DNA from: Aquimarina mycalae
Lineage (GTDB): Bacteria; Bacteroidota; Bacteroidia; Flavobacteriales; Flavobacteriaceae
Assembly: GCF_029906345.1 (NCBI RefSeq)
Contig: NZ_JARYGY010000007.1
Span: 124,001 to 188,000 of the forward strand
Direction: 5' to 3'
Length of the DNA: 64,000 nt
Within the stretch, counting starts at the first letter, position 1; each line of letters opens with the position of its first letter. Below are positions 26,028 through 36,153 of the stretch, in pieces. The notes beneath the pieces are model-generated. The model did no database searches. It had not been told where the DNA came from and was given only the letters and a program-made list of their open reading frames with translations. A program made the translations under genes and the position numbers.

Positions 26028-27167
26028 GTGAAGTTTAATACTAAAACAATACATGGCGGACAAAAACATGATCCTGCATATGGAGCAGTGATGCCACCGA
26101 TATATCAGACTTCTACTTATGCACAAACAACGCCTGGCGGACATAAGGGATTTGAATATAGTAGAACACATAACCCAACCAGAAAAGCATTAGAGGATGC
26201 TTTTGCAAGTATAGAAAACGGGAAATATGGTTTGGCTTTTGGATCAGGATTAGCTGCAATTGATGCCGTACTTAAATTACTAAAACCAGGTGATGAGGTT
26301 ATTTCTACAAACGATTTATATGGAGGTACATATAGGTTGTTTACCAAAATATTTGAAAGCTTTGGAATCAAGTTTCATTTTATCGGAATGGGAAACACTG
26401 ATAAAGTAGAAACTTATATTAATCAAAATACTAAATTAATTTGGGTTGAAACACCGACCAATCCAATGATGAATATAATTGATATTAAGACAATTGCGTC
26501 AATATCTAAAAAACACAATATTTTATTAGCGGTAGATAACACTTTTGCAACACCTTATTTACAGCGCCCTTTAGATTTAGGTGCCGATATAGTAATGCAC
26601 AGTGCGACAAAATATATCGGAGGTCATAGTGATTTAGTAATGGGAGCTTTAATTGTAAAGGATGATGAGGTTGCGAAACAACTTTATTTTGTTCAGAATG
26701 CGAGTGGTGCTGTTTGTGGACCTCAGGATAGTTTTTTAGCATTAAGAGGAATTAAAACACTTCACGTGCGTATGCAACGTCATTGTGAAAACGGAGCGGC
26801 GATTGCCAAATATTTAAAGAATCATCCTAAAATTGAAAAAGTATATTGGCCAGGTTTTGAAGATCATCCTAATCACAATATTGCCAAAGAGCAAATGGAT
26901 GATTTTGGTGGAATGATTTCTTTTGTAGCCAAAGATGGCGATTATAAGGAGGCTGTTAAAATAGTAGAAAAATTAAGGATTTTTACACTTGCAGAATCTC
27001 TAGGAGGTGTAGAAAGCCTTGCTGGGCATCCAGCAAGCATGACACATGCATCAATCCCGAAAGAAGAACGAGAGAAAACAGGAGTTGTTGATTCATTGAT
27101 TAGATTAAGTGTCGGTATTGAAGATGTAAACGACTTAATTTTGGATTTGGAACAAGCAATAGAATAG
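26028..27167 (+). CDS. Cystathionine gamma-synthase or gamma-lyase (PLP-dependent)
   Basis: A Cys/Met metabolism PLP enzyme of usual length (379 aa). It has the opening TKTIHGGQKHDPAYGAVMPPIYQTSTY, PLP-phosphate contacts SRTHNPTRKALE and FGSGLAAIDAV, and the Schiff-base lysine in HSATKYIGGHSD (near 198). It ends with the SLGGVESLAGHPASMTHAS and RLSVGIEDVNDLI motifs of the family. Synthase and gamma-lyase activity cannot be separated from sequence alone. The start is a GTG at 26028, since no ATG fits the family N-terminus. Confidence 0.9.
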   Translation: MKFNTKTIHGGQKHDPAYGAVMPPIYQTSTYAQTTPGGHKGFEYSRTHNPTRKALEDAFASIENGKYGLAFGSGLAAIDAVLKLLKPGDEVISTNDLYGGTYRLFTKIFESFGIKFHFIGMGNTDKVETYINQNTKLIWVETPTNPMMNIIDIKTIASISKKHNILLAVDNTFATPYLQRPLDLGADIVMHSATKYIGGHSDLVMGALIVKDDEVAKQLYFVQNASGAVCGPQDSFLALRGIKTLHVRMQRHCENGAAIAKYLKNHPKIEKVYWPGFEDHPNHNIAKEQMDDFGGMISFVAKDGDYKEAVKIVEKLRIFTLAESLGGVESLAGHPASMTHASIPKEEREKTGVVDSLIRLSVGIEDVNDLILDLEQAIE

Positions 27168-27214
27168 TACATTATTAAATTCAAAAAAATAGATATATTT
27201 TTTTGATAATATCA

Positions 27215-27222
27215 TATATTTG
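27215..27222 (+). promoter_or_regulatory. Candidate -7 element (TATATTTG) for gdhA
   Basis: Matches TAnnTTTG and lies 48 nt before the gdhA ATG, leaving a short 5' untranslated region. Confidence 0.45.
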
Positions 27223-27270
27223 ACGCATTAAATCAACCTTTAGATAAGAATCTATTAATCCAATTAACAT

Positions 27271-28614
27271 ATGCAAGCAAAGATAGATGCATTTATGGAA
27301 GAAGTAAGAGCTCGTAATGCCCATGAGCCAGAGTTCTTACAAGCTGTACAAGAAGTTGCAGAGACTGTAATACCGTACATCGCTACAAAAGAAATTTATA
27401 ATGGTAAAAACATTCTTTTAAGAATGGTAGAACCAGAAAGAGCTATTATGTTTCGTGTACCTTGGGTAGATGATAAAGGAGTAATACATGTAAATAGAGG
27501 ATATAGAATTCAAATGAATTCTGCCATTGGTCCATATAAAGGAGGACTGCGTTTTCATCCTTCGGTAAACCTGAGTATTCTGAAATTTCTTGCTTTTGAG
27601 CAGGTATTTAAAAACAGTTTAACTACACTTCCTATGGGAGGTGGTAAGGGAGGATCTGATTTCGATCCTAAAGGAAAATCTGATGATGAAATTATGCGTT
27701 TTTGCCATAGTTTTATGAGTGAACTTTATAGACATATTGGACCTAATACTGATATTCCTGCAGGGGATATTGGAGTTGGTGGCCGTGAGATAGGATTCTT
27801 GTTTGGTATGTATCGTAAAATGCGTAATGAATTTACGGGCGTATTAACAGGAAAAGGTATTACTTGGGGAGGATCTTTGATTCGTCCAGAAGCTACAGGA
27901 TATGGTACTGTGTATTTTGCACAAGATATGTTAGAAACTAAAAATGATTCTTTTGAAGGAAAAGTAGTTGCTATTTCAGGTTCTGGAAACGTAGCGCAAT
28001 ATGCTGCAGAAAAGGCGATGCAACTTGGTGGAAAAGTAGTTACCTTGTCAGATTCATCTGGATTTATCTATGACAAAGATGGTATTGATGCAGAAAAGCT
28101 AGCTTTTGTGATGGATCTAAAAAATATAAAAAGAGGTCGTATTAATGAATATGTAGAGAAGTATCCGTCTGCAGAATTTCATAAAGGACAGACACCTTGG
28201 GGAGTAAAATGTGATATTGCTTTGCCATGTGCTACACAAAATGAATTACACGGAGATGATGCTGAAAAACTAATTGCTAATGGATGTATTTGTGTAAGTG
28301 AAGGAGCCAATATGCCAAGCACACATGAAGCAATAAGTGCTTTTCATAAAGCAAAAATTTTCTTTGCACCAGGAAAGGCTTCTAATGCAGGAGGAGTTGC
28401 TACTTCTGGATTAGAAATGACTCAAAATTCACTTCGTTATAAATGGACCCGCGAAGAAGTAGATGAGAAGTTAAGACAAATCATGAGAGAAATCCATTCT
28501 GCTTGTCTTGAGTATGGTACAAATGAAGATGGATATGTTGATTACGTAAAAGGAGCTAATATTGCTGGTTTTGTAAAAGTTGCTGATGCAATGCTTGCAC
28601 AAGGAGTTATATAA
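27271..28614 (+). CDS. gdhA: NADP-specific glutamate dehydrogenase
   Basis: It makes glutamate from 2-oxoglutarate and ammonium. The 447-aa length fits the hexameric NADP-type enzyme. The substrate domain has KGGLRFHPSVNLSILKFLAFEQ, the catalytic Lys region PMGGGKGGSDFDPKGKS, and PAGDIGVGGREIGFLFG. The dinucleotide-binding domain starts with AISGSGNVAQYAAEKA, and the Gly-rich turn GSGNV followed by SDSSGF rather than an acidic cluster favours NADP. A strong terminator follows. It is transcribed as a single gene. Confidence 0.97.
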   Translation: MQAKIDAFMEEVRARNAHEPEFLQAVQEVAETVIPYIATKEIYNGKNILLRMVEPERAIMFRVPWVDDKGVIHVNRGYRIQMNSAIGPYKGGLRFHPSVNLSILKFLAFEQVFKNSLTTLPMGGGKGGSDFDPKGKSDDEIMRFCHSFMSELYRHIGPNTDIPAGDIGVGGREIGFLFGMYRKMRNEFTGVLTGKGITWGGSLIRPEATGYGTVYFAQDMLETKNDSFEGKVVAISGSGNVAQYAAEKAMQLGGKVVTLSDSSGFIYDKDGIDAEKLAFVMDLKNIKRGRINEYVEKYPSAEFHKGQTPWGVKCDIALPCATQNELHGDDAEKLIANGCICVSEGANMPSTHEAISAFHKAKIFFAPGKASNAGGVATSGLEMTQNSLRYKWTREEVDEKLRQIMREIHSACLEYGTNEDGYVDYVKGANIAGFVKVADAMLAQGVI

Positions 28615-28635
28615 ATATTAACTAAGAGTTTATTG

Positions 28636-28670
28636 AAGCCGTTCTAATCATATTAGAACGGCTTTTTTGA
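28636..28670 (+). terminator. gdhA intrinsic terminator
   Basis: A perfect 13-bp stem, AAGCCGTTCTAAT (28636-28648) with ATTAGAACGGCTT (28652-28664), has a 3-nt loop and is followed by Ts. Confidence 0.92.
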
Positions 28671-28736
28671 TTATTTAAAAGCAATAATTACTATTTTAGC
28701 GTGTTATCAAGGCAGAGTTAATATCACTCATCAGTT

Positions 28737-31016
28737 ATGCAATATTTTAAACATTTAATAGTCCTAATTTTTCCGTTATGTATCTTTTCTCAAGATTTTA
28801 GTAATCAATGGACAGGGCATTACTCATATTTTCAGATTAACGATGCGTTTGCAGTTGATAATAAGGTATATACTGCTTCGGAGAATGCAATTTTTATTTA
28901 TGATACTGATACAAGAACTTCGGAAACTTTTTCTACCGTAAATGGGCTTTCTGGAGAGACTATTTCAACTATCTATCATAGTCAAGTTTACGATATTACT
29001 GTAATAGGTTATGAAAATGGATTGTTAGAACTTATAGTTGATAATACAATTAGAACATTTGTAGATATTGTAGAAAAACCAACAATTCCTCCAACCCAAA
29101 AAAGAATTAATCATTTTTTTGAGAATCAAGACACCCTTTTTATTTCTACAGAATTTGGAATTGTGGAATTCAATTTAGAAAGAATTGAATTTGGAGATAC
29201 GTTTTTTATTGGACCTGCAGGATCCCAAATAAATATAACAGGAATCACCATATTTGATAATTCCATATATGCGACCACAATTGGAAATGGAATATTAACC
29301 GCTGATGTCAATAACCCCAATTTAGTTGATTTTAATCAGTGGTCAACAGTTCTTTTAGGAAACTTTAGCGGGATTACTTTGTTTAATGATCAAATTTTGG
29401 TTCATCAAAATACTGGTACGGTTAGTCGAGTTGATGGTAATGTATTGACAACAGTAATTTCGACTCCTACAATAGTTAGGGATTTTTATTCTGATTCAGA
29501 AAACTTAATCGTAACAATTATAGATAGGGCTTTGGTTTTTGATACTAATTTGCAACAAGTTAATTCGATAAGCAGTACTCCAGAAGACACTTTTGAACTT
29601 ACTACCTCTTTGGTTGCTAGTGATAATGTTTATTTAGGAACAGAAAGTGGAGGATTATTGGAAGTCGATCTTAATGATTCGAGTACTAAGACTTCTGTTA
29701 CGCCTGAAGGTCCTTTGCTTAATTTTATTTTTGGATTAGAAGCATTAAATGATAATTTATGGGTTGTTTTTGGTCAGTATGACATTAACTTTAATCCATT
29801 TCCTCTTAGACAAAGAGGTATAAGCAAACTTACTTCGGATGGCTGGCTTAATATTTCTGATGATGCAGTATTGGGAGCTACATCTTTATCTCATATTACG
29901 ATAAACCCAAATAACGAAAATCAAGTTTTTATAAGTAGTCTAAGCAGTGGTTTATTAGAAATCAATGATAATGTCGTAACAAATTTATATAATAATTTTA
30001 ATAGTGGTTTTGAAGCTTTTATCCCTGATGATCCACAATTTGTTTTTCTTAATGGTGCTGTTTTTGATAATGATGGTAATTTATGGGTTAATAATTCTAG
30101 AGTTGATGCAGGTTTAAAAAGATTCTCTCCAGGATCGACAGATACTTTTAATGTTAGTTTGAGTGCTATCCTACCAGATCCTAGAAGAAACCTTGGTTTT
30201 TCTGATACAGTAATTGATAGAGATGGTAATTTGTTTTTAGGGAGTAGTACTTCGGGAGTGATTGGTTATAATTCTAATACAGGAAATCTAGTGCAGTTAT
30301 CAGGAGAAACCGAAGGTTCTAATCTACCGAGTAATCTAGTTTTAGCTTTAGAAGTGGATCGAAATAATCAATTATGGATTGGCACATTTAGAGGAATTAG
30401 AGTATTGTTTAACACTGCTGGAGTTTTTCAGCAAAGTAACCCTCAAGCCAGTCAGATTATTATTGTAGATGAAGAAGGTGTTCCGCAAGAACTTTTGTTT
30501 GATCAAACGATTACAGATATCGAAGTAGATGGATCTAATAATAAATGGGTTGCCACAGCGTCATCGGGTGTATTTTATTTTTCTCCAGATGGTCAGGAAA
30601 CGTTGGCTCATTTTACAGCAGATAATTCTCCTTTACCGACGAATAACATACGCGATATTTCTGTAGATGATGCTACGGGTTCTGTTTATTTTGCAACAGC
30701 ACAAGGCTTGTTAGAGTTTAAAGGAACAGCAACGGGCCCAGAAAGAGATCTAGAAAATGTAGTTGCATTCCCAAATCCTGTTAGACCTGGATTTAGTGGT
30801 AGAGTTACCATAAAAGGATTGACCAGTAGAGCAAATGTGAAAATCACAGATATTGAAGGTAATCTAGTATATGAGGAGGTCAGTGAAGGAGGAAGTATTC
30901 AGTGGGATACTACTGCTTTTGGAAGACATAAGGTGGCTTCTGGAGTATATCTTATTTTGGTTACTGGAGAAGATCAAGGAGAAACCACTATATCTAAACT
31001 TTTGATTGTTAGATAA
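28737..31016 (+). CDS. porZ: Type IX secretion system protein PorZ (beta-propeller)
   Basis: PorZ is a surface protein of the T9SS attachment complex that helps hand cargo to the sortase. The 759-aa protein has a signal peptide (LIVLIFPLCIFSQ), then two beta-propeller domains with two-component-regulator-propeller-like blades (KVYTASENAIFIYD; NQLWIGTFRGIRVLF; NKWVATASSGVFYFS). A C-terminal T9SS-like domain starts near VVAFPNPVRPGFSGRV and ends SKLLIVR. The position directly before recO (1-nt stop/start overlap) is the usual one in Flavobacteriia and supports the name. Confidence 0.88.
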   Translation: MQYFKHLIVLIFPLCIFSQDFSNQWTGHYSYFQINDAFAVDNKVYTASENAIFIYDTDTRTSETFSTVNGLSGETISTIYHSQVYDITVIGYENGLLELIVDNTIRTFVDIVEKPTIPPTQKRINHFFENQDTLFISTEFGIVEFNLERIEFGDTFFIGPAGSQINITGITIFDNSIYATTIGNGILTADVNNPNLVDFNQWSTVLLGNFSGITLFNDQILVHQNTGTVSRVDGNVLTTVISTPTIVRDFYSDSENLIVTIIDRALVFDTNLQQVNSISSTPEDTFELTTSLVASDNVYLGTESGGLLEVDLNDSSTKTSVTPEGPLLNFIFGLEALNDNLWVVFGQYDINFNPFPLRQRGISKLTSDGWLNISDDAVLGATSLSHITINPNNENQVFISSLSSGLLEINDNVVTNLYNNFNSGFEAFIPDDPQFVFLNGAVFDNDGNLWVNNSRVDAGLKRFSPGSTDTFNVSLSAILPDPRRNLGFSDTVIDRDGNLFLGSSTSGVIGYNSNTGNLVQLSGETEGSNLPSNLVLALEVDRNNQLWIGTFRGIRVLFNTAGVFQQSNPQASQIIIVDEEGVPQELLFDQTITDIEVDGSNNKWVATASSGVFYFSPDGQETLAHFTADNSPLPTNNIRDISVDDATGSVYFATAQGLLEFKGTATGPERDLENVVAFPNPVRPGFSGRVTIKGLTSRANVKITDIEGNLVYEEVSEGGSIQWDTTAFGRHKVASGVYLILVTGEDQGETTISKLLIVR

Positions 31017-31735
31017 TGATCGTACAAACTTCGGCCATAGTGATTCATTCTTTACGCTATGGCGAAAGTGATTTAATAGTTTCTTTGTATACAAAAACGA
31101 GTGGATTACGATCGTATTTATTAAAAAGTATTCTAAAATCTAAAAAAGGAAAAATAAGAGCATCTTTGTTCCAACCGCTTACTTTATTAGAAATAGAAGC
31201 CAATCATAAGGATAAAGGTACTCTAGAAAGAATAAAGGAAGCTAAAATCCTTACGCCATACCAAACATTACACACGGATTTTGTTAAAGGTTCTATCGTG
31301 TTTTTTCTTTCAGAAATATTGAAAAACACAATTCAGGAAGAGGAAGTTAATGAAGAGTTATTTCATTATTTAGAAACGACATTTTTATGGTTGGATTCTC
31401 ATGAAAATATGGGGAATTTTCACATATCTTTTTTGATCAAACTGACTCAATATTTGGGCTTTTATCCAGATACATCCAAATCATTACTTCCAATTTTTAA
31501 TATGCAAGATGGTTGCTTTCAGGAAAGCAGTTCGAATATTTATTGTACCGAAGGAGAAAGTGTAATGAAGTTCAAAGAGTTTTTGGGCACGACATTTGAG
31601 GAAAGTATGAATATAAGGATGTCAAGGACGTTAAGAAATGAGATTCTTAAGATGTTATTAGTATATTTTGAACTACATTTGCACGGTTTTAAAAAACCAA
31701 AATCGTTTTCGATTTTAAATGAAATTTTTAGTTAA
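31016..31735 (+). CDS. recO: DNA repair protein RecO
   Basis: RecO loads RecA onto SSB-coated DNA together with RecR. The 239-aa protein opens with an OB-fold (MIVQTSAIVIHSLRYGESDLIV) with the family motif YTKTSGLRSYLLKS, followed by an alpha-helical C-terminal domain. The zinc-finger cysteines of some RecO proteins are largely absent, as is common in Bacteroidota. The ATG overlaps the porZ stop codon. Confidence 0.9.
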   Translation: MIVQTSAIVIHSLRYGESDLIVSLYTKTSGLRSYLLKSILKSKKGKIRASLFQPLTLLEIEANHKDKGTLERIKEAKILTPYQTLHTDFVKGSIVFFLSEILKNTIQEEEVNEELFHYLETTFLWLDSHENMGNFHISFLIKLTQYLGFYPDTSKSLLPIFNMQDGCFQESSSNIYCTEGESVMKFKEFLGTTFEESMNIRMSRTLRNEILKMLLVYFELHLHGFKKPKSFSILNEIFS

Positions 31736-31738
31736 ATA

Positions 31739-34147
31739 ATGCGCTTTTTTATAGTTGTTGTATTCACTTTGTTTTTTGTCGTGGACAATACCGCTCAAAG
31801 TATAACGGTATTGAGTAGGTCAAATAATCAACCGATTCCGAGTGTTACGATTTATAATAAAACGAAATCCAAAACATTAGTTACAGATTTTGATGGAATA
31901 GCCGATATTTCGATGTTTTTAAATAATGAAGTATTGTATTTTGCCCACATTTCTCATATTACTAATAACTATACTAAATCAGAAATACTTTCATCTGCTA
32001 ATATTGTATATTTAGAAGTAGATGAAAATCAATTATCAGAAGTAGTTATTTCGGTTTCTAAATGGGAACAAGATAAAAAGGATGTTACTCAAAAGATTGT
32101 TAGTATAACCTCTGATGAAATAGCATTATCTACGCCTCAAACTTCTGCAGATCTTTTACAAAGTAGTGGTCAGGTATATGTCCAAAAAAGTCAATTAGGA
32201 GGAGGAAGCCCAATTATAAGAGGTTTTTCGACAAATAGATTATTATTAACTGTAGATGGAGTTCGGATGAATACCGCCATTTTTAGAGGAGGAAACGTGC
32301 AAAATGTAATAGCAGTTGATCCTTTTACTGTGGATAGAACCGAAGTAATTCTTGGTCCAGGATCTGTTGTATACGGTAGCGATGCTATAGGAGGAGTAAT
32401 GAATTTTTATACCACTCAACCTAAGTTCGCTATAAGCGGAAAAAATAAATTAAGCGGTAATGCAATTGCCAGATATGCTACAGCAAGTAATGAAAAAACA
32501 GGGCATATTGATTTTAATATAGGCCTAGAAAAATGGGCGTTTTTAACAAGTGTTAGTTATACAGATTTTGACGACCTTACGATGGGAAGTCACGGTCCTG
32601 ATGATTATCTGCGAAATGAATATGTAGAAACAATTGACGGAGTTGATACTGTGATTCAAAATGATGATCCCAAAACTCAGGTTTTTACAGGATATGATCA
32701 ATTCAATATATTACAAAAAGTATATTTTATGCCCAATGAACATTGGGATTTTAATGCTGGATTTATCTATACTAAGACATCAGATTATCCTAGATATGAT
32801 CGTTTGATTCGTAGAAGAGATGGTAATTTGAGATCTGCAGAATGGTTTTATGGCCCGCAGAAATGGTTAATGGGAAATCTCCAAATAACGAATAAGTCGG
32901 ATAATTTCTTCTATAATAAAATGAAATTTACTGCTGCATATCAGAATTTTCAAGAAAGTAGAAATGATCGTGATTTCGGAGGTGATATCTTATCAAAAAC
33001 AAAAGAAGAAGTGGATGCTTATTCTGCCAACTTTGATTTTGAAAGAAAATTTAGTGAGAGTACATCATTATACTATGGATTAGAATATATTCTAAATCAA
33101 GTTTCCTCTGATGGATCAGCACTCAATGTAGTTACCAATGTTACCGCTGCAGCACCATCAAGATATCCCGATGGATCAACCTGGCAATCCATAGCGGCGT
33201 ATGCGAGTATAAAAAGTAAATTAAGTGAAAAACTAAGATTTCAAGGAGGTCTACGTTATAATAGAATCATATTGTATTCAGAGTTTGATGATACTTTTTT
33301 TGATTTTCCGTTTAGAGAAGCAAATATTGATACAGAAGCATTAACAGGAACAGCAGGAATAAGTTGGCTACCAAATGAAATTTTACAATGGAAATTAAAC
33401 TTCTCTACAGCTTTTAGGGCTCCTAATATAGATGATGTTGGTAAGATTTTTGACTCTGAACCTGGTTCGGTAGTTGTGCCTAATCCAGATTTACAACCAG
33501 AATATGCGTATAATGGAGAAATAGGTGTGACCGCGAACCTGAATAAAAATTTTAAAGTCGATTTAGCTACATATTATACAAAGCTTGATAATGCATTAGT
33601 GCGCAGAGATTTTGACCTTAATGGAGAAACAGAAATTATTTTTGGAGGAGAATTAAGTAATGTGCAAGCAATTCAGAATGCAGCGAATGCAAGAATTTAT
33701 GGCTTTGAAGCAGGAATTCGATACGATTTTGCAAAGAATTTTATGTTTTCTTCGAAGTATACTTTTACTGGTGGAGAAGAAGAGTTAGATGATGGATCGA
33801 TTTCTCCATCCAGACATGTAGCTCCACAATTTGGCACTAGTAATATTAGATATAAATCAAACAAATGGATGGTTGATGTTTCTGCAATATATAATGGTCA
33901 ATTTGATTTTGAAGACTTAGCACTATCCCAACAGAATAATGATTTTTTATATGCACTGGATGAAAATGGAAATCCATATTCTCCATCATGGTATACGTTA
34001 AATATTAGATCACAATATCAATTTACTAAGAGTTTACAAGGAACCTTGACTATCGAAAATATTACAGATCAGCGTTATAGGCCATACTCATCTGGTATTT
34101 CTGGAGCGGGTAGGAACTTTATAGTATCTTTAAAATATGCTTTGTAA
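31739..34147 (+). CDS. TonB-dependent outer-membrane receptor
   Basis: An 802-aa outer-membrane transporter. After a signal peptide (FFIVVVFTLFFVVDNTAQS) comes a short carboxypeptidase-D-regulatory-like domain (about 20-100), then the plug (about 115-225, with SGQVYVQKSQLGGGSPIIRG and VDPFTVDRTEVILGPGSVVYG). The 22-strand barrel contains the NPDLQPEYAYNGEIG motif and ends IVSLKYAL with a terminal aromatic-containing strand. The plug motifs resemble the heme/transferrin receptor group, so uptake of an iron source is possible but not shown. It starts 4 nt after recO. The end of this gene contains the likely start of the HAD hydrolase gene in another frame. Confidence 0.92.
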   Translation: MRFFIVVVFTLFFVVDNTAQSITVLSRSNNQPIPSVTIYNKTKSKTLVTDFDGIADISMFLNNEVLYFAHISHITNNYTKSEILSSANIVYLEVDENQLSEVVISVSKWEQDKKDVTQKIVSITSDEIALSTPQTSADLLQSSGQVYVQKSQLGGGSPIIRGFSTNRLLLTVDGVRMNTAIFRGGNVQNVIAVDPFTVDRTEVILGPGSVVYGSDAIGGVMNFYTTQPKFAISGKNKLSGNAIARYATASNEKTGHIDFNIGLEKWAFLTSVSYTDFDDLTMGSHGPDDYLRNEYVETIDGVDTVIQNDDPKTQVFTGYDQFNILQKVYFMPNEHWDFNAGFIYTKTSDYPRYDRLIRRRDGNLRSAEWFYGPQKWLMGNLQITNKSDNFFYNKMKFTAAYQNFQESRNDRDFGGDILSKTKEEVDAYSANFDFERKFSESTSLYYGLEYILNQVSSDGSALNVVTNVTAAAPSRYPDGSTWQSIAAYASIKSKLSEKLRFQGGLRYNRIILYSEFDDTFFDFPFREANIDTEALTGTAGISWLPNEILQWKLNFSTAFRAPNIDDVGKIFDSEPGSVVVPNPDLQPEYAYNGEIGVTANLNKNFKVDLATYYTKLDNALVRRDFDLNGETEIIFGGELSNVQAIQNAANARIYGFEAGIRYDFAKNFMFSSKYTFTGGEEELDDGSISPSRHVAPQFGTSNIRYKSNKWMVDVSAIYNGQFDFEDLALSQQNNDFLYALDENGNPYSPSWYTLNIRSQYQFTKSLQGTLTIENITDQRYRPYSSGISGAGRNFIVSLKYAL

Positions 34148-34165
34148 ACAAAAAAATCATCTCTT

Positions 34166-34819
34166 CTGAAAGACACACTTTATATATTCGACATAGATGG
34201 AACATTAACGGATAGTGTACCAATGTACCTGATTTCTGTTACTAAAGCTTTAATGAATCTCGGAATTAAAGATATCGATACCGATTACAATAATTATAAA
34301 CATCATACAGATAGTTATGCATTGCGGTATAACTATGAACGTAATTTTAAGGGAGGTTTTTCAGAGGAATTACTATATGATTTCGAGAATGACCTTGTAA
34401 AACAGATGAGTGCTTTTGATCCTGTGCAGGAAATTAAAGGCGCAAAATCTATTATCCAATTTTTTAGAGAACATCAAATATCGTTTTGTTTTGCAACTGG
34501 AGCCTTGCCGAAACCTGCAATCATGAAGTTAGAGCAATGTGATATTTGGTATGATGAACAATTATTAGCAACATCTATGACTCATGTATCAAGAGAGGGT
34601 TTCGTTCTGGATGCTATTGAAAAAGCAAAGTTGTTTTATAACAAGTCAACGTTCGATAATATCGTTTCTGTTGGAGACGGAATTTGGGATCTTAAAACTG
34701 CACAGAATTTAGCGTTGGATTTTATTGGTATTGGGGATAAGAACAAAGAAATACTTCTTAGAAATGGAGCATCTCAATGCTTTACTAATATTGAAGAACT
34801 TAAAAATACATTGTTTTAG
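34166..34819 (+). CDS. HAD-family hydrolase lacking a normal start codon (possible slippage site)
   Basis: A HAD phosphatase whose nucleophile motif FDIDGTLTDS lies upstream of the first in-frame ATG (34223). An ATG start would delete the catalytic Asp, so the gene must start earlier. Between the in-frame TAA at 34145 and the motif there is no ATG, GTG or TTG, and the best in-frame start is CTG at 34166. The later motifs are intact: FCFATGALPKP (motif II Thr), KAKLFYN (Lys) and SVGDGIWDLKTA (motif IV). One extra A in the A7 run at 34150-34156 would join the frame to an ATG at 34137 inside the receptor gene, giving MLCKQKKSSLLKDTLYIF. Either an indel or programmed slippage is possible. Confidence 0.75.
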   Translation: MKDTLYIFDIDGTLTDSVPMYLISVTKALMNLGIKDIDTDYNNYKHHTDSYALRYNYERNFKGGFSEELLYDFENDLVKQMSAFDPVQEIKGAKSIIQFFREHQISFCFATGALPKPAIMKLEQCDIWYDEQLLATSMTHVSREGFVLDAIEKAKLFYNKSTFDNIVSVGDGIWDLKTAQNLALDFIGIGDKNKEILLRNGASQCFTNIEELKNTLF

Positions 34820-35331
34820 TTTTTTGTATTTCTTAATTTCTTCATTAAATCAGTATCAAATACTTTTTTCAGCCCAGTGATTTCTTTTACATTTTCATTA
34901 GGAATCGCAATAGATAAAACATAATGCTTTACTTTCCAACCTTCTGTAGTTTTTTCTAATACACCACTACCTCTACAAATACCCATTTGCGTATCTAGTA
35001 ATTCATCAAACCAAGCTAAATTGGTTTCGGATTGTACAAAAATGTTTCTTTCTAATGTGCTAAAACTCCAGGCTTTTCCTTTATCGAAATACGGTTTAGA
35101 AAATGCTTTAAATTCGGATAAAGACCAGTTTTCTGTCGCATCCGTACCAATAAAGATTGCATCTTCTGTCATTAGATTAAAGTACTGATCAAAAGAAGCA
35201 TCCGCAGCTGCCTTATGCCATTGCTCCATAATTTTATTTACCTCTTCTTTTGCATCTACTAAGGTATCCTTTGTTTGCGAAACACATATCATTTGGATTA
35301 TTAAGAACCCAAAAACAACTATTTTTCTCAT
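34816..35331 (-). CDS. Secreted SnoaL/DUF4440-like (NTF2-fold) protein
   Basis: The 171-aa protein has a signal peptide (IVVFGFLIIQMICVSQ) followed by an NTF2-like cone fold. A first helix runs KEEVNKIMEQWHKAAADAS, followed by the FDQYFNLMTEDAIFIGTDATE strand pattern and LAWFDELLDTQ...GSGVLEKTTEGWKVKHYVLS at the end, which is the DUF4440/SnoaL-like ending. The active-site role of this fold varies widely and no reaction can be assigned. It overlaps the convergent HAD gene by 4 nt and lies 5 nt after the lipoprotein gene upstream of it. Confidence 0.8.
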   Translation of the reverse strand: MRKIVVFGFLIIQMICVSQTKDTLVDAKEEVNKIMEQWHKAAADASFDQYFNLMTEDAIFIGTDATENWSLSEFKAFSKPYFDKGKAWSFSTLERNIFVQSETNLAWFDELLDTQMGICRGSGVLEKTTEGWKVKHYVLSIAIPNENVKEITGLKKVFDTDLMKKLRNTKN

Positions 35332-35336
35332 AACAT

Positions 35337-35921
35337 TTACTCTTCTATTTCTATGTTTTTTTCTTCTGGATCTATGATAGAATCTCTTAAAAGGTCTCGT
35401 TCTCTAAGTAATTCTTTTTCGATATTTTCGGGTATTGCTAATGATAATTCATTTAATTGAATAACCAAACTGTTATAGGCTGTAAGTAATCGTATGTTAG
35501 CATCCATTAATTTTTGAGAGTCAGGATGTTGTTTTTTTGCTAGTTCCATTAATAAACCTGATTCGGTTAATAATACAGCTATTCTGGAATGGATGGTGTT
35601 AACTTTTAAATCTTCGGATAGGTTTTCTTTAAAGTTTTCAATCGAAACATCTACACTGTCAGCATATTTTTTTATATGAAATGGATTGGCGGTATGCATA
35701 GACAACATTAAAGCTTTTAGATTCTGAAAATCTTCAAAAATTTCCAAATCCTTTGCAGATTCAGGAGATAGTTTCAATATGTCTAGATTTACTTTTTCTT
35801 TTGATAGACTATCTAGTTGTATAATTTTAGTTTCTTCTTTAATCGTAGAAGAGTTTTCTTTTTTACATCCAAAGCAAAGAATGGAAACTATACATAATGT
35901 GGATAACAATGATCTCATCAT
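35337..35921 (-). CDS. Helical lipoprotein of unknown function
   Basis: The 194-aa protein has a lipoprotein signal (LLSTLCIVSILCFGC, lipid-attachment Cys near 19). The rest is mostly amphipathic helix with many Leu/Glu/Lys heptad-like runs and an acidic C-terminal tail (DPEEKNIEIEE). I do not recognise a family. It is 5 nt upstream of the NTF2-fold gene, on the same strand, so the two are likely co-transcribed. Confidence 0.7.
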   Translation of the reverse strand: MMRSLLSTLCIVSILCFGCKKENSSTIKEETKIIQLDSLSKEKVNLDILKLSPESAKDLEIFEDFQNLKALMLSMHTANPFHIKKYADSVDVSIENFKENLSEDLKVNTIHSRIAVLLTESGLLMELAKKQHPDSQKLMDANIRLLTAYNSLVIQLNELSLAIPENIEKELLRERDLLRDSIIDPEEKNIEIEE

Positions 35922-36153
35922 AGGATTTTCAATAACAGACCAAAAATAGGGAATATCGTTGCAACTAAAAATACTTCGAAATCGAAATTCTAAAAAAGCG
36001 ATCTTCTTTAAAATAATTAATAGTATAGATTCTTCTGAATAACCAGATCTGATCTGTTACTTATTTAGATACATATAGATAAGGAATCTTATTATGTTCC
36101 CTTTCAATTATTTGTCTTGTTTTCCTGTTTTTACCTGTATATATAATATGGAT

